64,000 bases of DNA from Bacteroidota bacterium (GCA_024642705.1 JAHEAQ010000012.1:19166-83165), one strand, 5' to 3'; positions 1 to 9,573 are shown, counted from the stretch's first letter. Numbers and translations are program-made. Notes: a model not told the origin generated them from the letters alone.

Positions 1-173
1 TTTACTGGAGCCAATTTCTTTATGATTTCAACCGATTGATCTGTGGACGAATCATCGACAATTATGATTTCAAATGTATAATCATGCTTGTTGCATGTTT
101 CTACAATTTCTCTATGAAGATTTGCAATATTATCCTCTTCATTCAACACTGGTATTACTACTGATATTTCCAT
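1..173 (-). CDS. Glycosyltransferase family 2, N-terminal part only
   Basis: Reading the minus strand from an ATG at 173 gives about 57 residues with no stop before the window edge. They start MEISVVIPVLNEEDNI and continue to a VDDSSTDQS motif. This is the classic start of a GT-A fold family 2 glycosyltransferase: the first beta strand with the nucleotide-binding VVIPVLNE, then the DD-S-D motif that contacts the UDP or GDP sugar. The form with NEEDNI resembles dolichyl-phosphate mannose synthase or undecaprenyl-phosphate sugar transferases, but too little is present to name the substrate. It diverges from the sulfotransferase at 477, so the two could belong to one surface-glycan locus. The C-terminus lies outside the window. 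Confidence 0.85.
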   Translation of the reverse strand, partial: MEISVVIPVLNEEDNIANLHREIVETCNKHDYTFEIIIVDDSSTDQSVEIIKKLAPV

Positions 174-476
174 AATTAATATTAATGCAATTTATTGGTA
201 TTATCCAACTTATATAGGCCAATTTATTACATATGTTTTAAAAAATAGGTGTTGAGTGAAGAAAAATATGATATTCTTAGTCAATTTAACTTCATTGTAA
301 TGTATTATCATTTAATTTGCACCATAATCGATTCAGATTAAGAAAAGAAACCTTTTTAGCCAAAAATTACTTTTGGATACTTAAGTTATTGGCATTTTAA
401 AATCATAAAAAGAGAATAAATTTCAATAATGAATTTAGAATAATATTTCCAAAAATGATTTATTTTTCAAAACACT
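174..476. other. Divergent intergenic region, no gene seen
   Basis: This AT-rich 303-base spacer separates the minus-strand glycosyltransferase from the plus-strand sulfotransferase. It should carry promoters for both, but I see no exact TTTG...TAnnTTTG match, no strong hairpin and no RNA gene. Confidence 0.5.
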
Positions 477-1301
477 ATGTCTGATAAAATTAAACTTATA
501 TATATTGCTGGAAATAGCTTTAGCGGATCTACTTTACTTTCATTTTTAGTTGGTTCTAATCCAACAGTTGAAAACTTAGGGGAATTAAAATTTTTCGACA
601 AAAAAAAAGACAAAAACTGCACTTGCGGTCAAACAAAAATCAACTGTGAATTTTGGAAACATTTTGATCAAGGCGAATACAACCTTACTCCAAAGTTGAC
701 CCTAATAGAGAAATATACTTTTTTGATTAAAACATTATTAGGACTTAAAATTAAGAATACAAACAATAATCAATTTGATGATTTAAAATTAATTCAAGAT
801 TTGTACAAAGAAAAACTTGCTACAAATCCAGATATGACCTTTATATTGGATAGTTCTAAAAGTATATGGAGGTTGAATCAATTGGTTCAATTCGAAGAAA
901 TCGAATTGTATGTCATTTATATTAAAAGGGGAATTTACGCGAATATTGCTTCTATGAAAAAAAGACCAAGGTTTAACTTTTTCAGAGCACTCTACACTTA
1001 CAAATTCAAACATCTTCTGATAAAGAAATACCTCAAATTGCATAAATTAAGTCATATAAACATTGAGCATGAGGATGTATGTGCGGATGCCCAAAAGGAG
1101 TTAGACAAAATTGGCAAACAACTTAAATTGACTTTTGAAAATTATGAGGAGAACTTAAAAAATAGGAAATTTCATGTTACGTCAGGAAATTATGGCACAA
1201 ACAAACAAATTCTTAAGGGTTTCGAAGGTGTTAACAATGAGGTTTCTACTTATCCAAACCTTAGCAAACTTCAATTAAAAATTCTCGATTTATTAAGTTA
1301 A
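477..1301 (+). CDS. Sulfotransferase family protein
   Basis: The 274-residue protein has a PAPS-dependent sulfotransferase fold. Residues about 9-26 (AGNSFSGSTLLSFLVGSNP) form the 5'-phosphosulfate-binding loop, in the relaxed G-x-x-x-S-G-S-T form seen in bacterial sulfotransferase family 3 proteins. A later DSSKSIWRL segment near residue 125 fits the 3'-phosphate-binding strand and helix. A CTCGQ...CEFW pair near residue 50 is typical of this subfamily. There is no signal peptide, so it should act in the cytoplasm, moving sulfate from PAPS to a hydroxyl or amino group of a glycan or small molecule. The acceptor cannot be deduced. The neighbouring glycosyltransferase makes a surface polysaccharide or glycolipid plausible, which is inference. 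The length is usual for the family. Confidence 0.8.
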   Translation: MSDKIKLIYIAGNSFSGSTLLSFLVGSNPTVENLGELKFFDKKKDKNCTCGQTKINCEFWKHFDQGEYNLTPKLTLIEKYTFLIKTLLGLKIKNTNNNQFDDLKLIQDLYKEKLATNPDMTFILDSSKSIWRLNQLVQFEEIELYVIYIKRGIYANIASMKKRPRFNFFRALYTYKFKHLLIKKYLKLHKLSHINIEHEDVCADAQKELDKIGKQLKLTFENYEENLKNRKFHVTSGNYGTNKQILKGFEGVNNEVSTYPNLSKLQLKILDLLS

Positions 1302-1372
1302 TTAAGCCTTTATTCGCCCAAACCACCACAAAATAATTTCAAAATTTTCTCTGCAAACATTTCAATTATTTG

Positions 1373-2734
1373 TTAAAGCAAATAACTTGGATGCTTCCAA
1401 TCTCCTCGATAAGGTCGTTTCAGCAATGCAGTAGATTCTGAATCATTAACAATAGTTTTTGAAATTGGGTCATAAATTAATGGTCTATCCGCAATAAGAG
1501 CTAAATTAGCTAGTATGCAAGATGTAGTTGATATATGTCCTTCTTCAATATCAGCTACAGGTTTAGTACCATCCTGAATAGAAGAAAGAAAATTGAGCAT
1601 ATGCCTTCTAGTTGCTGGTGCCACATGGATTTCAATTCCCTTTTCGGTTACATCTTCAGGAAATTCTTCCTTTTCAAAAAGAACTTGCTGTTTTATAGGA
1701 TTGCTTCCATTTCGAGGTGTAAATTCAAATTTGTGTACATCCGCTTTCAATGTCCCATTTTCTCCAAAAATTTTTAGTGCCCACGGATATTCTGGATCTG
1801 GAGCATCACCCCATGTTCTATGTTGCCAAACAACATTCAACTCATCGAATTCGAAAACAGCTGTTTGGGTATCTGTAATATTAGAATTGCTTTGCTTTTG
1901 CACATAAATTCCACCTTCAGAGCTTATTTTCTTTGGCCATTTCAAATCAAGCATCCATCTTACAGTATCTAACATATGAACACACATGTCTCCAACTATC
2001 CCATTTCCATACTCCATATAAGCTCTCCATCTTCTGTGCGGTAGACCATCAAATCCTCGCATTGGAGCAGGACCACACCAAAAATCATAATCAAAATATT
2101 CCGGCACTTCCATTATAGGAGGATTATCATTGAATCTCATATGATAGTAGCAACAAATTTCGACATGCGCCACTTTGCCCAAAAGGCCTTCATCAACAAT
2201 ATTTTTTTTCGCATCTACAAGATGAGGAGTGCTCCTTCTTTGCGTTCCTATCTGTACTGTTCTATTGAATTTTCTTGCTTCTTTTAAGATAGATTCACCC
2301 TCTAAAACATCCAAGCTAATTGGCTTCTGGAGATATACATGTGCTCCGGAATGGATAGCTTCTATTGCTTGCAAAGCATGCCAATGATCAGGGGACCCAA
2401 TCAGAACAATATCAAGATCTTTCTCTGCCAACATTTTTTGGTAATCCGTAAATAGCCTAGGTTTTTTGCCCGATTTTTGACGCTGACTAATTAAATTTGC
2501 AGCTTCTTCAAGCATATTTTTATCCACATCACAAATTGAAACTACTTCTACAGGGGATACTTGAATTAATCTAAGGACGTCAGATTTTCCATACCATCCA
2601 GCACCAATCAATCCAACTCTTAAACTCTTGAATGAATTCAAAATATCCATTCCATTCAATCCAAAATATGACATTGCCAGAGCGGCAGATGACGTTTTTA
2701 GAAAATTTCTTCTATTGATGTAAAATTGCTCCAT
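1373..2734 (-). CDS. Tat-exported Gfo/Idh/MocA-type oxidoreductase
   Basis: The 453-residue protein begins with a twin-arginine signal (RRNFLKTSSAALAMSYFG), so it should be exported folded, with cofactor bound. A Rossmann fold follows (VGLIGAGWYGKSD, about residues 40-52), then the GSPDHWH motif and the C-terminal Gfo/Idh/MocA alpha/beta domain. The usual EKP motif is QKP here (VYLQKPISLD). Glu to Gln at this place is common among secreted members of Bacteroidota and Planctomycetota, so it does not argue for a dead enzyme. The likely role is NAD(P)-dependent chemistry on a sugar or inositol derivative in the periplasm; the substrate is unknown. A second, different member lies at 15063-16352. 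The gene ends convergent with the sulfotransferase. Confidence 0.85.
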   Translation of the reverse strand: MEQFYINRRNFLKTSSAALAMSYFGLNGMDILNSFKSLRVGLIGAGWYGKSDVLRLIQVSPVEVVSICDVDKNMLEEAANLISQRQKSGKKPRLFTDYQKMLAEKDLDIVLIGSPDHWHALQAIEAIHSGAHVYLQKPISLDVLEGESILKEARKFNRTVQIGTQRRSTPHLVDAKKNIVDEGLLGKVAHVEICCYYHMRFNDNPPIMEVPEYFDYDFWCGPAPMRGFDGLPHRRWRAYMEYGNGIVGDMCVHMLDTVRWMLDLKWPKKISSEGGIYVQKQSNSNITDTQTAVFEFDELNVVWQHRTWGDAPDPEYPWALKIFGENGTLKADVHKFEFTPRNGSNPIKQQVLFEKEEFPEDVTEKGIEIHVAPATRRHMLNFLSSIQDGTKPVADIEEGHISTTSCILANLALIADRPLIYDPISKTIVNDSESTALLKRPYRGDWKHPSYLL

Positions 2735-2809
2735 GTTACCAAAGTTAACAATTTTACATTAAATATTTAGCACAAAAAAAATGAGTATACTTAACAGCTT
2801 AAAAATAAC

Positions 2810-5248
2810 TTAACCGCCAGATGACACTCGTTTTGCTTCATCTTCAATTCCAGTATTTCTCTTTCTAGATTTAACATTAGAATTTCCAAAATTGTAGCTC
2901 AGACTTAAACTTGCGCGTCTACTATCATGTATTCCCATTCCCTCTGCTCTAAGACCATTATATTCAGAATAACCTGTCCATCCAGATTTTAGAAATATGT
3001 CATTCATACTAATTCTTACATTCATTGCTTCATTGAAGAATTTCTTTTGAAGACCTAGATTCAAACTCCAAGTTTCTCTGTATTTAAAAACGCCACCCCA
3101 AACTCCGGGGCCTGAAAAATAACCCGAAATCTCCCCTTTTAATCCGAAAGGTAAACTAAATGTACTCTGTTGAAAAATGGAATAGGTGAATGCCTGAACA
3201 TCTACCACAGCTCCTTCACCATAATCTGCTTGATTGTTAAGATATGCACTGTTTATATTCAAGTACATATTCCACCATTTTGAAATATCCACAGGTGCAG
3301 AAATATTCGCACTATAAATGGTTTGCTTTGTAAGATTCTCCCAGGTAATGTATCCAGCTCTTGGATCTATTTCATCTGGACCAAACAATCTGGTAATTTG
3401 ATCCAAAGTTTTGCTGTAGGATAATTTAAAGTTATATCTATAAAATAAAGAATATCCTAATTCAATATTATTTACAATTTCTGGTCTTAGAAATGGATTA
3501 CCCTTATTGAAAGAAAGTTCACTTACTTGTACTCTGAATGGATTCAGCACATTGTAATCTGGCCTATTTATTCTTCTTCCATAATTCACTGAAACTATAT
3601 TTTCTGGGTTTATTTGGTAAGTTAAACCTGCACTAGGAAAAAAATTCAAATAATTTAATTCTACAGGATCTTCATTTAACTCCACAAGAAAAGCCTTTAG
3701 GTCTCCAGTAGCAATTGTTTTTTCTGCTCTTAAACCTCCAGAAAAATTAAGCTTTTTGGAAATGGGTCTTGCGTAAGAGAGATATCCAGCATAAACATTC
3801 TCATCGTAAAGAAAATTATTAGATCTTCTTGGATTTAGTATCTCTGTTGTTAACGGTACATCATAAAATAAGAAGGTATTATCAGTGGTCACCTTACTGA
3901 ATTTAGAACCAACACCAACTTTCCCTCCTAATATTTCTTTCTCATAATCTAATTTAAGCGTTATGATATCAATTTCAACAGGCGTATCATAAGCACTATT
4001 TGCTTTGGAAGTAATTTCAGTTTCTTGGGGATTGTAATATAGATTGGGCTGATCGTTTTCACTATTGTTTCTAAATCTTCCATAATCGAAATCAATATTC
4101 AAAGAATTTGCTTTAGTGCTGTACGCATAATTGATATTGTAAGTTGATCTTTTAGCAGTAGATAAGCCAGTGTTTTGTGCAATTAGGATGCTATCAATTT
4201 TTGAAGAAGAATTCGAAGAAGCTATTTCATTTCTATAAGATGAATTGGCATCTCTAATACCATCCCCTGCACTTATTAAAAAACCAATGGTTTGGTTTTT
4301 AGTTAAGAAAAAATCTGTTCCCCATCTCAAGTTTAAATCTTTGCTATTCCATAATCTTAGATCATTCTCACGAAGTACAATTCCATTTTGATAATTAACA
4401 AAATTAGTTTCGTGATATCCGTCTCCAAAACCATATCCAAGCGTGCCAAAAGTATTCAATATTTTATTCCTGTAGTTTCCAGAACCGTTGAAAGAAGCTC
4501 TACCATATTTGCCATAACTTCCAGTTGCACTTAATGAACCATTATAGCCAATATTTTTATCTTTTTTCAACCTAATGTCAATGATTCCAGCATTTCCTTC
4601 AGCTTCGTACTTAGCGCCAGGATTGGTGATAATTTCTATTTTATCAATTTGCTCTGCAGGCAAATTTGTCAAATAATTGGTTAAGTCTGTTCCAGATAAG
4701 GGCAGTCTTCGACCATCTACATAAATTAAAACTCCAGACCTACTCAAAACGGAAATATTATCGTTATTATCAATCAAAACACCAGGTGCTTTCCTCAATA
4801 AACTAAAGCCGTTATCTCCTGCACTATTTATAGTTCCTTCAACATTAAATATTGTTCGATCAGGCTTAATTTCTACCATAACTCTAGAAGCTGTTATTAA
4901 AGCCTCATCTAGCTGAACAGAAGTTGGGATAAATGAAATTTTTCCTAGATCAACAAGCTTTGTCTTTTCATTAATCGTAAGGTTAGTTATGATTAAATTT
5001 TCAAAACCAATATAACTTGCTTCTAAATAATAATTGCCATACGGAATTTTCAAAAATGAAATGACACCTTGTTCATTTGTTGTTTCTACTTTTACCATGA
5101 TGCTATCAGCTTCCCCCATCAACAAAACATTGGCAAAAACTATTGGATTGGATTCATTATCCAGCAGTTGAGCCTTAATTTGACCATCTTGTGCTTTTGA
5201 AAAAGAAAGAAAAATCAATATGAAAAAGAAAGAAAAATATAACTTCAT
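2810..5248 (-). CDS. Outer-membrane beta-barrel protein, TonB-receptor-like
   Basis: The 812-residue protein has a signal peptide (first about 19 residues, ending SKAQ). Next comes a carboxypeptidase-regulatory-like beta-sandwich (about 22-105), then a plug-like domain (about 125-230) with the LIYVDGRRLPLSG and ITNPGAKYEAEGNAGIIDIRL segments typical of the outer membrane beta-barrel family 3 proteins of Bacteroidota. A long barrel follows whose strands alternate aromatic and polar residues. The barrel-closing strand (ASLSLSYNFG) is followed by a polar tail of about 25 residues. I see no TonB box and no SusD partner, so uptake of a specific nutrient is not supported. These proteins are often under ECF-sigma or two-component control, but no such regulator is adjacent. 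Its position after the Gfo/Idh/MocA gene on the same strand (75-base gap) does not prove an operon. Confidence 0.85.
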   Translation of the reverse strand: MKLYFSFFFILIFLSFSKAQDGQIKAQLLDNESNPIVFANVLLMGEADSIMVKVETTNEQGVISFLKIPYGNYYLEASYIGFENLIITNLTINEKTKLVDLGKISFIPTSVQLDEALITASRVMVEIKPDRTIFNVEGTINSAGDNGFSLLRKAPGVLIDNNDNISVLSRSGVLIYVDGRRLPLSGTDLTNYLTNLPAEQIDKIEIITNPGAKYEAEGNAGIIDIRLKKDKNIGYNGSLSATGSYGKYGRASFNGSGNYRNKILNTFGTLGYGFGDGYHETNFVNYQNGIVLRENDLRLWNSKDLNLRWGTDFFLTKNQTIGFLISAGDGIRDANSSYRNEIASSNSSSKIDSILIAQNTGLSTAKRSTYNINYAYSTKANSLNIDFDYGRFRNNSENDQPNLYYNPQETEITSKANSAYDTPVEIDIITLKLDYEKEILGGKVGVGSKFSKVTTDNTFLFYDVPLTTEILNPRRSNNFLYDENVYAGYLSYARPISKKLNFSGGLRAEKTIATGDLKAFLVELNEDPVELNYLNFFPSAGLTYQINPENIVSVNYGRRINRPDYNVLNPFRVQVSELSFNKGNPFLRPEIVNNIELGYSLFYRYNFKLSYSKTLDQITRLFGPDEIDPRAGYITWENLTKQTIYSANISAPVDISKWWNMYLNINSAYLNNQADYGEGAVVDVQAFTYSIFQQSTFSLPFGLKGEISGYFSGPGVWGGVFKYRETWSLNLGLQKKFFNEAMNVRISMNDIFLKSGWTGYSEYNGLRAEGMGIHDSRRASLSLSYNFGNSNVKSRKRNTGIEDEAKRVSSGG

Positions 5249-5326
5249 TTACACTAATTTAGATTTAATCGCAAAGTTGAAAGAATAAAGATAAACTGAA
5301 AAATTTTATCGATAAAACTTCAACAT

Positions 5327-6139
5327 TTAAGGATGTATTTTAGTAGAACTAAAAATGTTTTCCTTGATAGCATGAATGGCCGAAACATTATATTTAATGC
5401 AGTTACCATTCAAATCCAATGGTTCCTCAACCATTAAATCAAAATTATAATGCTCAATTTTAAAATTATTTTTAGAAATCTGAGCGAGAAGTTTATCACT
5501 TGGATGAAAATCTTTCCAATGAGATTCTGAAGAAAAGTTTAAAGGCGATATTAAAATAAAACTTCCTCCATCTTTTAAAATTCTAAAGGATTCTTCAAGA
5601 AAAAGAGAGGGTTCTTTCAATCTATCAAAAAGAAAACTACTTATTATGAGGTCGATAGAGTTGTTGGCAAATGGAGTTTTTTCGGCCTTGGACAATAGAA
5701 ACTCAACATGATTAAATTGGGTTGGCGGTTGGATATTAATTTTAGGAAATCCACTTGATGGAATCCAAAGTTCAAATTGTTTTTTAAGGTTCCAAAATTC
5801 ATTTGCGAATTTCAACATCTGATAACTATAATCTAACCCCAAAACTTGTGCATTTCGGAATTGGTTAGCTAGATGAGCAGCCATTCTTCCAGTTCCACAC
5901 CCGGCATCTAAAATGACTTTAAATTCTCTTCCTATCAACTCTTTTTCAACCCAATCCAAAACAGACTGATGAGCATATTTGGACCAAAAGGTATCAGCCA
6001 AATGAATAAATGCATTTTTCTGCACAGCCTCAAAAAAATATTCGTATTTGTCATTTTTAACTTGGGATTCTGATTTTAGGCAATAAAAAGGAATATTTTT
6101 CCTTTTTACTATGGGTTTGGATGCGAAAATCTGACTCAT
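5327..6139 (-). CDS. Class I SAM-dependent methyltransferase
   Basis: The 270-residue cytoplasmic protein has the SAM-binding motif I (VILDAGCGTGRMAAHLANQF, about residues 85-104), an acidic post-I loop (VLGLDYS), and a motif around SIDLIISSFLFDRLKEP that fits Methyltransf_11 enzymes of the UbiE/BioC type. A FRILKDGGSFILISPLNF strand matches motif III. The about 75-residue N-terminal extension, rich in aromatic and charged residues, is unusual for ubiquinone or menaquinone methyltransferases. I cannot name the substrate. It sits alone on the minus strand, 78 bases upstream of the barrel gene. Confidence 0.75.
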   Translation of the reverse strand: MSQIFASKPIVKRKNIPFYCLKSESQVKNDKYEYFFEAVQKNAFIHLADTFWSKYAHQSVLDWVEKELIGREFKVILDAGCGTGRMAAHLANQFRNAQVLGLDYSYQMLKFANEFWNLKKQFELWIPSSGFPKINIQPPTQFNHVEFLLSKAEKTPFANNSIDLIISSFLFDRLKEPSLFLEESFRILKDGGSFILISPLNFSSESHWKDFHPSDKLLAQISKNNFKIEHYNFDLMVEEPLDLNGNCIKYNVSAIHAIKENIFSSTKIHP

Positions 6140-6351
6140 CGATAGGGGTTAAATGACAATTATTATCCTTAATGGAATAAAATTTTAATAATAAACCTTG
6201 TAAGATATTGATTGTTAAATATGTTAATTATATATTATTATTTGTAATTGACAAAACACTTATGAGAAAATCTGATTATTTTTGTTTTAAATAGGAACTT
6301 GATTGATTATATTTGTTTTTCCAAATAAGAACTACTAAAAAAATTGAAAAA

Positions 6352-6867
6352 ATGAAAAGTACATTTTTAAAAATATTTGTCTTTACAATGATTGCGATTT
6401 CTGGCAATACATTGTTCGCTCAAGCTGCTGCTAAAGATGATTACAAAGCTCATCAAGAAGGCTGGATCGTAAATCTTGACGATGCCTATGAAATATCTAA
6501 AAAAACTGGAAAACCAATTATGGCTAACTTTACAGGTAGTGATTGGTGTGGCTGGTGCAAAAGATTAAGTGCAAATGTTTTCGTTCATGACGAATTCAAA
6601 AAATGGGCTGAAAAAAATGTGGTTCTTTTAGAATTAGATTTTCCAAGATCTATTCAAATTCCAATGAAGTATCGTCAACAAAATCAAAATCTTCAACAAG
6701 CCTTCCGTGTTACAGGCTTTCCAACGATATGGGTTTTCAATCTTGAAAAAGATGCAAACTCTAATCAATTTAATATAGAAGCACTTGGAAAAACAGGTTA
6801 TACGAATACTGTTGCAGAATTTACTGCTGGTGTAGATCAAATGATCAAAAAGAAAGAAGGACAATAA
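6352..6867 (+). CDS. Exported thioredoxin-family protein with CGWC active site
   Basis: I chose the ATG at 6352 (MKSTFLKIFVFTMIAIS...) because it gives a clean signal peptide ending LFAQA; the reading frame stays open upstream only through a TTG at 6313. The mature protein of about 145 residues has the thioredoxin fold. The redox motif Cys66-Gly-Trp-Cys69 sits in SDWCGWCKRL, and a cis-proline loop in GFPTIWVF. The SDWCGWC-K form matches the DUF255/thioredoxin_7 group that is widespread in Bacteroidota. It should act in the periplasm as a thiol reductase or disulfide isomerase. No cytochrome-maturation or DsbD partner is adjacent, so its target is unknown. It stands alone, with gene-free flanks of about 200 bases. 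Confidence 0.85.
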   Translation: MKSTFLKIFVFTMIAISGNTLFAQAAAKDDYKAHQEGWIVNLDDAYEISKKTGKPIMANFTGSDWCGWCKRLSANVFVHDEFKKWAEKNVVLLELDFPRSIQIPMKYRQQNQNLQQAFRVTGFPTIWVFNLEKDANSNQFNIEALGKTGYTNTVAEFTAGVDQMIKKKEGQ

Positions 6868-7062
6868 TTAATATTATTTCTGATTTCTGAGGCTGAAACT
6901 TCTCTTTCTCCAATTATATTGGTGGCTATTCTATAGTAAAGCATTGATTGTTTTGCAATTAATAAACTATTTACTTGTTATAAATCTTGAAATTATTCCT
7001 TTCTTTTTAAGGAAATGATCATATTCGCTTTTTAAAAATGAAATTTTCCAATTAAGAAATAG

Positions 7063-8889
7063 ATGGACGCGACATCACAAGAAGAAATAATTCAAATATA
7101 TCATGATCGAATATTTCATTTCTCTCAAGAATTAGCAGTTAATAAAAAAAGAAGCCTGCATTATTCTTTAATGCGGTTGGCAACCATAATTATTGCTATT
7201 CCTTTTATTTATTTGGCTACAAAATTTGGCTTATTGGCAGTGATTGCTAGCTTGATAATAGTTATAATTATATTCGTATTTGCAGTTTTGCGGCAACAGC
7301 AATATGATAAAAAAACGATTGAAAATCAATTGCTGATAGCAATCAATGAAAATGAAATTCAAAGCATTCTTCAATTAAAGAATGATTATTATAACGGAGA
7401 ACAGTTCAAAGAATCACATCATTTTTATACTGATGATTTAGATATTTTTGGAAACAATAGCATTTTTGGTTTGATTAATCGGAGCAAAACCTTTAATGGC
7501 ACACATCAATTGGCAACCTATTTTCTTGAACTCCCAGAAATAAATTCCGTTGAAGAAAGACAATTAGCTATTCAGGAATTAGAATCGAAATTAGATTGGA
7601 GGCAAAATTTTTCAAGCTCATTATTTAATATTGAGGGAGGTCACCAAAGAGATTTAGCAAAAGAAATAGACGAAGAATTAAAAATCGATTTATCCTTTGC
7701 AAAAGGTAAATTTTTAACCATATTCATAAAAGCACTTCCATATTTATGGATGGTAATATTTGGCTTGTATTTTTTCGATATTGCTTTAGCAAATACAATA
7801 GCCGGAGCATTGTTTATTGCAAACCTTTTGATCACCATGCGTAAATCGAGTGAGGTCACCGCCGTCCAAGCCCATCTTTCCTATGCTAGCAATATGCTGA
7901 AAAGTTATTCTGAAGCACTAAAAATAATCTTTAGCGAAAATTGGAATTCTAAATTAATTCAGCAGAAATCAGAATTTTATAAAAGTCCAGATAATAGCAA
8001 TGGCACTGTTTCCATGCTAAAAATATTAAGTGGCATTATTGATCACTTGGACTATAGGTTGAATTTTATCCCAGCAATAATTCTAAATGGTCTTTTTCTT
8101 TGGGATTTTAGGGTTATCAACCGCTTGTCAAATTGGAAATCAATATACGATGGACAATTGATCAAATTGTTTGATTTTATAGGAACTATGGAATCTCTTA
8201 ATTCACTGGCAAGTTGGTCATATAATAACCCACAATACGTTTATACCAAATTTCATGAAGTATATTTTTCACTTGAAGCAACTGAAATACAACATCCTTT
8301 GATTCCGAAGCCAATCAATGTTGCTAATAATTTCAATATTAAAAAATCCAACCACTTGAGTATCATCACAGGATCAAATATGTCAGGGAAAAGTACTTTA
8401 CTCAGAACTTTAGGAATAAATACAATTCTAGCTTATACTGGCGGAAGAGTCGCAGCAAAAAGTTTTTCCATTCCTATTGTTCAATTGATAAGTTACATGC
8501 GAATAAAAGACATTCTTGAAGAAAGTGTTTCCACATTTAAGGCAGAATTAAATCGCATTGACATGATTTTAAAAATGTTAAAAAGTGGCACAAAATGCTT
8601 TATCTTAATTGATGAAATGTTAAGAGGTACCAATAGTGTGGATAAACTTACAGGATCAATTGGAATTGCTAAAAGGTTACTCGCTGAAAATACATATGCA
8701 ATGATTGCCACACATGATATTAAATTGGCAGAATTGAGCTCCGAATACCCTGAAAGTATAGCAAATTATTTTTTCGATATTGACTATGCAGATGGTGACT
8801 TAATTTTTGATTTCAAAGTTAAAGAAGGCATCTGTAAAAACTTCAATGCGTCGTTTCTTCTGAAACAACTAGGAATTGACATGCCATAA
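7063..8889 (+). CDS. Membrane-anchored MutS-family ATPase
   Basis: The 608-residue protein ends in a MutS domain V ATPase. The Walker A is GSNMSGKST near residue 437, the Walker B CFILIDEMLRGTNS near 512, and an ATHDIKLAEL H-loop follows. The middle has MutS core-like helices. Unlike MutS1 or MutS2, it has two hydrophobic helices near residues 35-75 (RLATIIIAIPFIYLAT, then LLAVIASLIIVIIIFVFAVL). A second hydrophobic pair lies near 222-258. The mismatch-binding domain I (the F-x-E motif) and the Smr nuclease domain are both missing. Family knowledge: such membrane MutS-like proteins are widespread in Bacteroidota and are routinely named DNA mismatch repair protein, although their role is not established. 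The topology is inferred; the ATPase should face the cytoplasm. Confidence is high for the family and low for any repair role. Confidence 0.88.
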   Translation: MDATSQEEIIQIYHDRIFHFSQELAVNKKRSLHYSLMRLATIIIAIPFIYLATKFGLLAVIASLIIVIIIFVFAVLRQQQYDKKTIENQLLIAINENEIQSILQLKNDYYNGEQFKESHHFYTDDLDIFGNNSIFGLINRSKTFNGTHQLATYFLELPEINSVEERQLAIQELESKLDWRQNFSSSLFNIEGGHQRDLAKEIDEELKIDLSFAKGKFLTIFIKALPYLWMVIFGLYFFDIALANTIAGALFIANLLITMRKSSEVTAVQAHLSYASNMLKSYSEALKIIFSENWNSKLIQQKSEFYKSPDNSNGTVSMLKILSGIIDHLDYRLNFIPAIILNGLFLWDFRVINRLSNWKSIYDGQLIKLFDFIGTMESLNSLASWSYNNPQYVYTKFHEVYFSLEATEIQHPLIPKPINVANNFNIKKSNHLSIITGSNMSGKSTLLRTLGINTILAYTGGRVAAKSFSIPIVQLISYMRIKDILEESVSTFKAELNRIDMILKMLKSGTKCFILIDEMLRGTNSVDKLTGSIGIAKRLLAENTYAMIATHDIKLAELSSEYPESIANYFFDIDYADGDLIFDFKVKEGICKNFNASFLLKQLGIDMP

Positions 8890-9031
8890 TTACCATTCAT
8901 AATTGTCAATTCAAATTTCACTTCCAATTATTGATGCAAATTCCAACTTATTATTTACTTTTTTTGAATTAAATTTAAGAATTCAATCATGGGTGTGAAA
9001 TCAATATTTTTTAAGGAATTTATTGCATTTC

Positions 9032-9550
9032 TTTTGTCGTCTTAAAAGTTTGTACATGTTGCAAATACTAATATAAACTTGAACAATTTATAATCCAACC
9101 TAAAAGAGGTTACGAATAGTTAATTATTATTTATAGTTAACTCGTTCATTATAATATACTTATCAGATTTTATAATAATTTGATATTTTATTTTATTATG
9201 ATTTTATAATTGCGAACCAAAATAGAAACTAATGAAGTATCTTGAAAAATCAAAAAGTGCCCATCATATTTTTCAATGTTTAAAACATGGAGAAAATTAT
9301 GATACTGGTGGGACTTCAAAATCAGGATCTCACTTAACGAAAAGTTTAATCAAGGACAGTATCCAGACATATAACACCGAAAGGCCACATTTATCATGTC
9401 ATATGAAAACACCAGAATATATGCACGGACAATCTAAGATAAAAATCAAAACCTACAGGAGAAAAAAACGAATAGAGGATTTAAATCCAATACTCGTTTT
9501 TTAGGTATATTTATTTTATAAAACCCGTAACGCTATTTTAGGACGATACA
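9032..9550 (+). mobile_element. Decayed IS3-type insertion sequence remnant
   Basis: The transposase fragment is bounded by imperfect inverted ends. On the left, 9032-9055 contains TCGTCTTAAAA; on the right, 9526-9550 reads inverted with TCGTCCTAAAA. An intact IS3-family element is about 1.2-1.5 kb, so this 519-base version has lost most of orfA and the catalytic part of orfB. I cannot see a clear target duplication. The left boundary is less sure than the right one. Confidence 0.5.
9232..9504 (+). pseudogene. IS3-family transposase C-terminal fragment
   Basis: The 90-residue open frame has the ending typical of IS3-family orfB integrases in Bacteroidota: a helix, then TYNTERPHLSCHMKTPEYMHG, close to the common YNxxRPHxSLxxxTPxxxH motif. 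The first about 35 residues do not look like integrase and probably come from rearranged or out-of-frame sequence. The catalytic DDE residues are missing, so it cannot be active. A Cys in the RPHLSCHM segment, where Leu is usual, also suggests decay. Confidence 0.7.
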
Positions 9551-9573
9551 CTTGAATGAAAATTTTGAAAACT

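Noticed and set aside
9232..9504. Intact small gene of 90 codons
   Set aside because: Only the C-terminal part is transposase-like and the catalytic domain is absent, so I call it a pseudogene fragment.
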